A stretch of DNA of 22,542 nt, from the NCBI GenBank assembly GCA_964511645.1, contig CAZEGV010000046.1:1-22542 (forward strand). Reading direction: 5' to 3'. The translations under genes and the position numbers were made by a program. The DNA is from CAZEGV01 sp964511645. GTDB lineage: Bacteria > Bacteroidota > Bacteroidia > Cytophagales > JAAEPT01. Below are positions 1 through 6,800 of the stretch, piece by piece. The first letter of the stretch is position 1. Each line of letters begins with the position of its first letter. Below the pieces are notes generated by a model. The model saw only the letters and a list, made by a program, of their open reading frames with translations. It searched no databases and was not told the DNA's origin.

Positions 1-54
1 AGATACTAAAAAAATAAAAAACCCAGAACGTAACTACGTTTAGCGGGTCGTTAG
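1..54. repeat. Left 54-bp inverted repeat bounding the restriction island
   Basis: This segment is the reverse complement of 3586-3639 with two mismatches (positions 15 and 44). It starts at the first base of the window, so its true left end may lie outside. It contains an imperfect hairpin: ACCC/GGGT and AACGTA/TACGTT stems around an AC loop, roughly at 21-48. Read on the minus strand, the hairpin is followed by a T-rich run (complement of 1-20), which resembles an intrinsic terminator pointing left, out of the island. The inner edge reads GTTAGGT, matching the integron core-site consensus GTTRRRY, but the right copy does not match it. Confidence 0.9.
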
Positions 55-138
55 GTGCAAGCTGAAAAAAATCCGTTCCAAAGGAAACAATCTACAAAAT
101 AAAACACCCTTTTTCACTTCAAATAAAATAATTATTCA

Positions 139-146
139 TAATTTTG
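139..146 (+). promoter_or_regulatory. Candidate Bacteroidota -7 box (TAATTTTG) for the restriction-modification operon
   Basis: TAATTTTG fits the TAnnTTTG consensus of the main Bacteroidota sigma factor and lies 30 bases before the ATG at 177. No convincing -33 TTG was found upstream. The box includes the TTG at 144 that could otherwise be read as a start codon, so it argues for the downstream ATG as the real start. Confidence 0.45.
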
Positions 147-176
147 GACAATATTAGTCAAAACAAACATTGTCTT

Positions 177-473
177 ATGAAATCGTTTAGCGAAATTATT
201 AAATCTAAAAGAAAAGAACATAAATTGTTTCTCAGACAAGTTTCCGCTTTAATGGAAATTGACCAAGCAATTATCAGTAAATTTGAAAGAGGAGAAAGGA
301 AGCCAACGAAAGAACAAGTTTTAAAATTTGCTAAAATTTACGACCTAAATCCTGACGACTTAGTAATTTCTTGGTATAGTGATAAAGTTGCTTATGATTT
401 GCTTTCAGAAGAGAATGCAGAAAAAATACTTAAAGTAGCAGAATCAAAAGTTAAATATCTAAAACGTAAATAG
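177..473 (+). CDS. Xre-family helix-turn-helix regulator, putative controller of the restriction-modification operon
   Basis: This is a 98-residue DNA-binding protein of the Cro/C1 (Xre) HTH family. The HTH core lies at about residues 15-60, with the characteristic recognition-helix region AIISKFERGERKPT (31-44), followed by a short helical tail. Proteins of this type commonly precede methyltransferase genes in Bacteroidota and time restriction-modification expression; that role is inferred from context. It ends one base before the methyltransferase start, so the two are almost certainly co-transcribed. A TTG at 144 would add 11 residues, but it falls inside a -7-like box and the added residues lie outside the family's usual start, so ATG 177 was chosen. 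Confidence 0.85.
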   Translation: MKSFSEIIKSKRKEHKLFLRQVSALMEIDQAIISKFERGERKPTKEQVLKFAKIYDLNPDDLVISWYSDKVAYDLLSEENAEKILKVAESKVKYLKRK

Positions 474-474
474 G

Positions 475-1749
475 ATGAAAAAGAATTTATTATCATTATT
501 TTCAGGTTGTGGAGGAATGGACATAGGATTTGAAGGAGGTTTTAAAACTCAAAAATCTACTTTAAATACTGAAATTCATAAAGATTGGATACAATCAGAA
601 GAAAAAAGCAATTACATTTTAGAGGAAACAATTTTTGAAACAAAATTTGCAAACGACATAAGTAGTCACGCAAAAGTTGCTTGGAATTCATATTTTTCTA
701 AAAAAAGAGGTTACGATTTAAATGGTACATTTAGGGTAGATAGTATTGTTGATATCGTAAAAGAATATAGAAATGGCAATAAAAATGTTTTCCCAAAAAA
801 CATTGAAATCGTAACAGGAGGTTTTCCTTGTCAAGATTTTAGTGTGTCGGGAAAGCGAAATGGTTTTAATTCGCATAAAGACCACAATGGAGCTATAAAA
901 GACGATATCCCAACTGAAGAAACAAGAGGTAAGTTATATATGTGGATGAAAGAAGTAGTTGAAATTACTTTACCTAAAATATTTATAGCAGAAAATGTTA
1001 AAGGACTTGCAAATTTAGGAACTGTAAAAGATATAATACAATCTGACTTTTCAGAAATTAATGGAGATGGATATTTGGTGCTATCGCCAAAAATTTTACA
1101 CGCAGGAAATTTTGGAATTCCTCAATCAAGAGAAAGAATTTTTTTTATAGGACTTAAAAAATCCGCACTCACAAAAAAAGCATTAAAAGAATTATCTAAA
1201 GCAAGTATCTCTGAAAAATACAGTCCTTATCCAATTGCAACTCACAGATTAAACGGAGAAATGCACTATTCTTCTGCAGAAAACGAAATGATAAATTTTA
1301 CACAATGTAAAAATGTGCTTTTAGATTTGAAAGAGCCTGAAAAAAGCAAAGACTTATCTCAAATCTATTATTCAAAAGCAAAGTTTATGGGTAAACATTG
1401 CCAAGGTCAAAAAGAAATTAAATTAGATAAATTAGCACCAACTATTAGAGCAGAACATCACGGAAATATAGAGTTTAGAAGATTATCTATGGAAAATGGA
1501 GGTAATTACACTTCTGAATTTAAAAAAGGAAAGAAAGAAAGAAGATTGACTTTGAGAGAATGTGCAAGAATACAAACATTTCCAGATGATTTTAATTTTG
1601 TTTTACCATCAGAAAAAGACAGTAGAAAAAAGTTTGCTTTAAGTCCTTCACAAGGTTATAAGTTAGTTGGAAATGCTGTGCCACCACTTTTAGCATATCA
1701 TATTGCGAAAAAAATAGAATCTAATTGGTCGTTATATTTTGAGTCTTAG
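475..1749 (+). CDS. DNA (cytosine-5-)-methyltransferase of a type II restriction-modification system
   Basis: This is a 424-residue C5-cytosine methyltransferase that transfers methyl from S-adenosylmethionine to cytosine in a specific site, protecting host DNA. All main motifs are visible: motif I LFSGCGGMDIGF (8-19); motif IV GGFPCQDFS with catalytic Cys119; motif VI ENV (173-175); motif VIII QSRERIF (217-223); motif IX RRLTLREC (356-363); motif X VGNAVPP (398-404). The variable target-recognition region lies at about 230-355 and includes APTIRAEHHGNIEFRR just before motif IX. An insertion of roughly 60 residues between motifs I and IV is longer than in minimal enzymes. The recognition sequence cannot be read from the protein alone. 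It sits one base after the Xre gene and just before the putative endonuclease gene. Confidence 0.96.
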   Translation: MKKNLLSLFSGCGGMDIGFEGGFKTQKSTLNTEIHKDWIQSEEKSNYILEETIFETKFANDISSHAKVAWNSYFSKKRGYDLNGTFRVDSIVDIVKEYRNGNKNVFPKNIEIVTGGFPCQDFSVSGKRNGFNSHKDHNGAIKDDIPTEETRGKLYMWMKEVVEITLPKIFIAENVKGLANLGTVKDIIQSDFSEINGDGYLVLSPKILHAGNFGIPQSRERIFFIGLKKSALTKKALKELSKASISEKYSPYPIATHRLNGEMHYSSAENEMINFTQCKNVLLDLKEPEKSKDLSQIYYSKAKFMGKHCQGQKEIKLDKLAPTIRAEHHGNIEFRRLSMENGGNYTSEFKKGKKERRLTLRECARIQTFPDDFNFVLPSEKDSRKKFALSPSQGYKLVGNAVPPLLAYHIAKKIESNWSLYFES

Positions 1750-1763
1750 TACTTTTGTTGCTT

Positions 1764-2642
1764 ATGAGCAATAATATAGAAACAAATCCCATCCAATTAT
1801 TTTTAGCAATTTACTTGCTTGAAAACGATTTGAATAATTCCGACAATGAACTTTCACAAGTTAAATTTCAATCAGAAGAAGCAAATACAGATGAACATCT
1901 AAAAAAATATTTTCAAAGATACATTTTAGATAATAATGATATTTCCAAGACAAAACTAAAATCAGTTTTAATCAAAAACGATACTAAATCTAATACCATA
2001 GATATTGGTAAGTTAATTACTTATAAAATAACGAATGTTTTTCTACCTGAAGAACTATCAAAAAAACAAAAAGAAGACATTACTAATTCAAAGAAATCGG
2101 TATATATAAATCCAGATTTATTTTTAGAAATATCTGACGGAAAAAACACATGTTTTGAATCGTTAGAATTAAAATCTACGAAAAACAATAATATTCCAGG
2201 TTCGAGCGTACAACAAGTTTTACCATTTGAATGGGTTATTTTTGTTAAAAGAAATAAGGATAGCGTAACAATTTCAACAGGTTATTACATCAATAGTATC
2301 ACTGAAAAACTACCTTTCCCTGATAGAAGTCCAAGACCTCAAATTGGATTTAAAACCCTGACAGATTGGAATAAAGAAAATAGAATAATTCAAGATGACA
2401 CATTGGTAATTCAGAATACCGACAAACTGAATGATGAAAAGATTAAACTTCTTACCGATTGGCAAGATTATTTAGCAAGCGAATGGCTAAACATTATCAA
2501 AACTGATGAAGCAAAGAATAATGAAAAATGGTTCAATAATGCTTTACGAAAATTTGCTGTAAAGTTTTTAGAATATTCTGAAAAACTAAGTGAATCTGAA
2601 AGAAAATCCTTAAAGAAAAAACTGAATTCTTTGATAAAGTAA
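1764..2642 (+). CDS. Putative type II restriction endonuclease (PD-(D/E)XK nuclease fold)
   Basis: This 292-residue protein follows the methyltransferase by 14 bases. It carries a plausible PD-(D/E)XK active site: NPDLFLEI with Asp118, then ESLELKST with Glu135 and Lys137, followed by the conserved-looking stretch IPGSSVQQVLPFEWVIFVKR. That arrangement, plus its place beside a cognate-type methyltransferase, makes it the likely endonuclease of the system. The charged N-terminal half (about 1-100) is probably helical. The C-terminal 80 residues are Lys/Glu-rich and may hold DNA-binding or dimerisation helices. I could not assign a REBASE family or site. A TTG at 1755 would add three residues; the ATG at 1764 is preferred. 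No frameshift or early stop is seen, so the system looks intact. Confidence 0.75.
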   Translation: MSNNIETNPIQLFLAIYLLENDLNNSDNELSQVKFQSEEANTDEHLKKYFQRYILDNNDISKTKLKSVLIKNDTKSNTIDIGKLITYKITNVFLPEELSKKQKEDITNSKKSVYINPDLFLEISDGKNTCFESLELKSTKNNNIPGSSVQQVLPFEWVIFVKRNKDSVTISTGYYINSITEKLPFPDRSPRPQIGFKTLTDWNKENRIIQDDTLVIQNTDKLNDEKIKLLTDWQDYLASEWLNIIKTDEAKNNEKWFNNALRKFAVKFLEYSEKLSESERKSLKKKLNSLIK

Positions 2643-2657
2643 AATAATAAAAGGGCA

Positions 2658-2710
2658 TAATCGAGTAGACGGCTTTAACTCAATTAGAGCTAGAGCCGTC
2701 TACTTGATTA
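2658..2710 (+). terminator. Strong hairpin between convergent genes, likely terminator
   Basis: Two 24-base arms (2658-2681 and 2687-2710) enclose the loop AATTA. As plus-strand RNA there are 21 Watson-Crick pairs, two G-U pairs and one mismatch. The hairpin starts 15 bases after the endonuclease stop and ends 7 bases before the stop of the minus-strand gene. As minus-strand RNA the wobble positions become mismatches, so the plus-strand form is more stable; a T-rich tail follows on the minus strand only. It probably stops transcription from both sides. Confidence 0.75.
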
Positions 2711-2717
2711 GCAATAT

Positions 2718-3575
2718 TTAATACTCTGGTTCATTAATGCCTATCGTATATTTACAATTGACAGGTTTCCCATTCAATATGGCAGGAGAAACAGGACCTA
2801 ATTTGTTTATTGCAAGGATTATATTCATTAAATAAAAAGGACAGTATTCAACGTTCATAAGAGGCTTGATGTTCATCAATTCACCTTTCGATGTGATAGT
2901 AACAGTAAAAATCATGTTTTCATTCAACAAATCTGGTTCACTGTAACAGAGGCCATTTCTAGCAACTTTTATTTCGGTAGGTAAACTATCACCATTCATT
3001 AATTTTGGATAGGTTCCAACATCACTCAAGTTAGGTTCTTCTTTTTTCACTTTCTTCAAAGGGAAGAAGTATTTAGGGAGAGAGTAAACTGATTTATGGT
3101 TGTAATTAGTGTAATCTATTTCCCACAAAACCAAATCACTATTGTTCTTCGTTTGAAAAACTCCGATTTTTTTAAATGGGACTAATCTAGAAACATAACC
3201 AGATTCAGTAACTCCTTCATAAGTTCGCCATACTAGATACTCATTATTTTTCTTTTTAACATAACTCCATAATTTAACTTGTTTAGTTAATGAGGAGTCA
3301 CCTATTCGTAGAATAGAATCTCCAATAAATTGATAATTTTCACCTATACAATCTCTGATACTATCATAATAGTAACAGTATTCAATTCTCTTATTTTGAT
3401 TATCAAATGAAATTTGTTCTAATCTATATTCAGCTTTAGAGGCAAATGACTTTCCTCTTACAGGGTAGGTGTCACTTGAATAATAAATGCTAGGTTCTAA
3501 TTTTAAAGTATCTTGTCCCAACACTCTAAAGCATTGGATTCCGATAAATAATAAAATAAATATTTTAATCTGCAT
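2718..3575 (-). CDS. Exported protein with TonB C-terminal-like domain, function unknown
   Basis: This is a 285-residue protein with an N-terminal signal peptide (about 1-20, cleavage likely before QDTLKL). There is no lipobox cysteine at the cleavage site. The middle is a beta-rich region with many Tyr and Ser residues that I do not recognise. The last 85 residues resemble the TonB C-terminal fold: NMIFTVTITSKGELMNIKPL, then a helix-like stretch, then GPVSPAILNGKPVNCKYTIGI, the usual closing pattern of such domains in Bacteroidota. Without a transmembrane anchor and proline-rich span it is unlikely to be a true energy transducer. The gene is convergent with the restriction operon and shares its boundary repeats. 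Its start lies 10 bases inside the right repeat. Confidence 0.75.
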   Translation of the reverse strand: MQIKIFILLFIGIQCFRVLGQDTLKLEPSIYYSSDTYPVRGKSFASKAEYRLEQISFDNQNKRIEYCYYYDSIRDCIGENYQFIGDSILRIGDSSLTKQVKLWSYVKKKNNEYLVWRTYEGVTESGYVSRLVPFKKIGVFQTKNNSDLVLWEIDYTNYNHKSVYSLPKYFFPLKKVKKEEPNLSDVGTYPKLMNGDSLPTEIKVARNGLCYSEPDLLNENMIFTVTITSKGELMNIKPLMNVEYCPFYLMNIILAINKLGPVSPAILNGKPVNCKYTIGINEPEY

Positions 3576-3585
3576 AAAATTATTG

Positions 3586-3639
3586 CTAACGACCCACTAA
3601 ACGTAGTTACGTTCTGGGTTTTTTGTTTTTTTAGTATCT
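3586..3639. repeat. Right 54-bp inverted repeat bounding the restriction island
   Basis: This is the inverted partner of 1-54, with 52 of 54 positions identical. Read on the plus strand it forms a hairpin (ACCC ... TAAACGTA GT TACGTT ... GGGT) followed directly by TTTTTGTTTTTTT, a canonical-looking intrinsic terminator pointing right, out of the island. It also serves as the upstream region of the minus-strand gene ending at 3575. The outer end overlaps a small palindrome, GTATCT-GAA-AGATAC (3634-3648), so the terminal hexamer AGATAC recurs just outside the repeat. Confidence 0.9.
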
Positions 3640-3839
3640 GAAAGATACGTTGAAAAAATGCAAAAGACAAAAAAAACGTATCAAATTACGTTTGAGCGAT
3701 TGTTATTTACCGTGCTCATGAAAGCAAAGCTTTTATCATGTTCTATTATTTTTTAAGGTCAAATCTATGCTTCTTCATTCCTTTGGCTAATTTTTTGTAG
3801 CTTTATAACAAATATTCTTTGAGTAGCATTCAACCAACT
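3640..3839. other. Hairpin-rich intergenic spacer before the macroglobulin gene
   Basis: No gene is supported here. The segment holds three foldable units. First, the palindrome at 3634-3648 overlaps the boundary repeat. Second, a 7-bp perfect stem AAACGTA/TACGTTT (3674-3680 and 3687-3693) has the loop TCAAAT and the same core stem as the boundary repeats. Third, a bulged hairpin at 3717-3740 (CATGA/TCATG and AAGC/GCTT) is followed by a T-rich stretch. A weak promoter-like TAGCTTTA at 3799-3806 lies 34 bases before the next start, but no well-spaced -33 element accompanies it. Confidence 0.5.
3681..3704 (-). repeat. 24-bp dispersed repeat, copy 1
   Basis: Its reverse complement matches 13414-13437 at 23 of 24 positions; the shared core is CGCTCAAACGTAATTTGA. 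It overlaps the right arm of the AAACGTA hairpin. Both copies lie in non-coding DNA. Confidence 0.65.
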
Positions 3840-6800
3840 ATGAAATACATATACACCTTCCTTACACTCTATTTTTTAATTAATAATGTATACTCCCAAA
3901 AGGGACAGTCTTACCTCGATTATACCATTGCTATAGATTCCTCTATGGATTCAAAAGGGGCTTTGGTTTATCGCCTATCAGACAAGCAAGCATTTAATGT
4001 TATACAAAAACAAAAAATACCTAAATCTATTGAAAAATGGCTAGGGAAGTCAATCGCTACCTTGCCAAGTATTGATTTGCCTAAAGAATACACTAATGGT
4101 TATTATATTTTCGCTTATACAAAACAAAAACAACTCATTTATCATTTTAAGGCATATAGTGATTTGTCTATACAGAGTTTTCAAGTAATAAATAAGTACC
4201 ATATTCATGTATTTGATGCCAATGGAAATAAAATAAAAACAGGAGTAAGTCTACAAGGAAAAAAAACCATCTATGATGAAACGTTACAAGCATTTGTAGC
4301 CAAACTACCTCAATCAAAACGAAAGATATTGTCCCTCAAACAAAGTAATTATACCCTGTACCGTGAGGTTATACGATCTATTCCTTATCCAATTTACGCT
4401 GTAAAAAGAACTCCTAAGTATCAGAAGTGGTCTAAAAAAGAAAAAAATATTGGGTATATCGTATTTAACAAACCTAAATATAAACCAGAAGATAGCCTTA
4501 AATTTAAGATTTATGCCGTAAACAAAAAAGGAAAACCGTATCAAGACACCCTTGTAATTTCTACTTATATCGGTTATCCAATTTATAAAGATAAAGAGCT
4601 TTTTAGGCTAAAGCCAAATGCTCAAGGAGTGGTGATTTACGAAGGATTGATGCCAAAGGATCTTAAAATAGATTTGAGTTATTCCTTAGATGTTAAAACC
4701 AAAAAAAAGAAATTGGTTTGCCAAAATTATTTTCGACTGGAAGACTACAAACTAGAGTTAGTAAATGTCTCGTTTAGAGCAGAGAAAACAATGTATAGAA
4801 GAGGAGATACGGTCATCCTATTACTGTCTGTAAAAGATGCCAATGGTTTGGCAATACCTAATGCTGAAGCATATATCAAATCACGTATAAACGGTAGCGG
4901 TGTTGCGGATTATTATAAAAATAAAATGATGTTTAGTCTCAATTTTTATGATACAACCATTACTGAATTAGGAAAATTATATAAAGTCAAATTACTACCT
5001 AGCATATTTCCTAAAGTTAAAAGTGGATATAGTTTTAACTGTACAATCAAAACCTTAGAAGGTCAGCCCAAGTATAGCTCTACTTATTTTACGTATGACA
5101 ATACTTACAAGTATATTGACATCAACCAAATCTCAGACTCGATATACATATCTAGCGCTACTAAGGGTATTGCTTATGCTGAGTTATTGATTAAAGACGC
5201 TGATTTGGATACACTTAGCATTCAAAAAATTGCTTTGCCTTATGCGTTTAAGTTAAGTCCTAATATTCGTTATTTAAGTACAAAATCTGGAGACATCACT
5301 AATTCGACAACTATTACTGATTGGTCAAACATTAGCGTAAGCACGAAGTATCATGGAAAGTATGTAGATATAAAAATCAATAATCCATATAAGTTGCCTA
5401 TTAGGCTTACTACACAACGAGCCAATAAAATACTCGCCACATTAGTAATTAACTCCTCACTAGACACTACTATTTTTATCAAAAAATCATTTGTATTGCA
5501 TCACCAATATTATGTGGGAGGAACAAAGAGAAATGGGCAAACCAACTTGGCTTATAACGACCGAAAACTTCAACTAAAAATTGATTTACCGAATAAAATT
5601 TTCCCAGGAGAGACAAAGGAAATAAAGATAAAAGTAAGTGATTACGAAGGCAATCCTGTGGCAAATACGGATGTGACTTTAGTAGGGATTAACCATAAAT
5701 TTTCGACTACAAGTCCTTATCATGTTGATCTACCCAATCAAGTTATAAACTCTAATTTTATAAGTCCTAAATACAACTATACCGATAATGGCACACCGAC
5801 TTACGCAAAACATAAAAGTAAAGACTTTGAAGACAGTTATGCCACTTATATGCTTGATTCGTTGACTTATTATAAACTCACCAAAGCCCCTGATTCTATT
5901 GAGGTTAGAGACTTTAAAGCTCAGAACCGAACACCACAATTGGCTCCATATATCTTTGAAGATGGGAAGCAAGTTCCTGTTCTTTATGTATTACAAGGTT
6001 CTAATTTGGTTTATCTAAAAAATACTGGGATAGATAATTATACTGCTCCTTTACAACCTTCTGATCAACAAGTAATCACTATCCGTACTCCTCGTTATCG
6101 TTATGAGATTAAAAATCTACAATCAGTAATAAACCGTGTAATGGTATTAAAGTTAAATGGGGATAGCCATTCATCAAGATTTTCGCGAAAGCGAGTGCCT
6201 CAAAAATATACAAAAGGAGAACAAGAAAGGTTAGAAACTAGGTTACTAAGTATTTCATCAGGGGAGCGTTATAGATATATGGAACATAGGTTGATTCAAT
6301 TTGGAGATATGATTTTTTCTCAAAAAAATGACAATACTTTAATTCCAAAGTTTTCTAATCAACTAAATTATTATGGCACTCAGCAAATATTTTATAATAT
6401 TCAATTAGGAAGCAACAGGTCGTTGTATATTAATAATGATGATTACACTACAAATAGTTGGTTAATTACACCTGCCTTGTTAAGTACAGAGCTAAAAAAT
6501 GAAACTCCACAAATCAAATTCAAAGAATTAATTGCGTCGATCCCTAATGACTTATTTAGAGGGAATGTACAAGGAAGAAGAGGGTTTAATAATTGGAAGA
6601 ATCAAGGGGTTTTTAAATATACCAGTAAAAAGAAAATCACAAATATTATTTTAGAGAAAAAAGGAGAGAATGCTCATTTATACGGGTCTTATCAATCAAA
6701 CATCCCTCAGGGAGATTATACAGTTTATTTTATTACTCAAAATAATGAATACACTAAACGAAAGATAAAAATAAAACACAATTATCTTACTTATCTTAAT

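Noticed and set aside
74..88. TTCC-AAA-GGAA palindrome as a controller-protein operator
   Set aside because: Only four paired bases, with no second box at a regular distance; too weak to call.
144..176. TTG start extending the Xre gene by 11 residues
   Set aside because: The TTG lies inside the TAATTTTG promoter-like box and the extension lacks family resemblance; ATG 177 fits better.
3819..3839. TTG start adding seven residues to the macroglobulin
   Set aside because: The signal peptide begins naturally at ATG 3840.
4314..5972. Several short minus-strand reading frames within the macroglobulin gene
   Set aside because: All are antisense to a continuous, domain-supported gene and lack their own signals.
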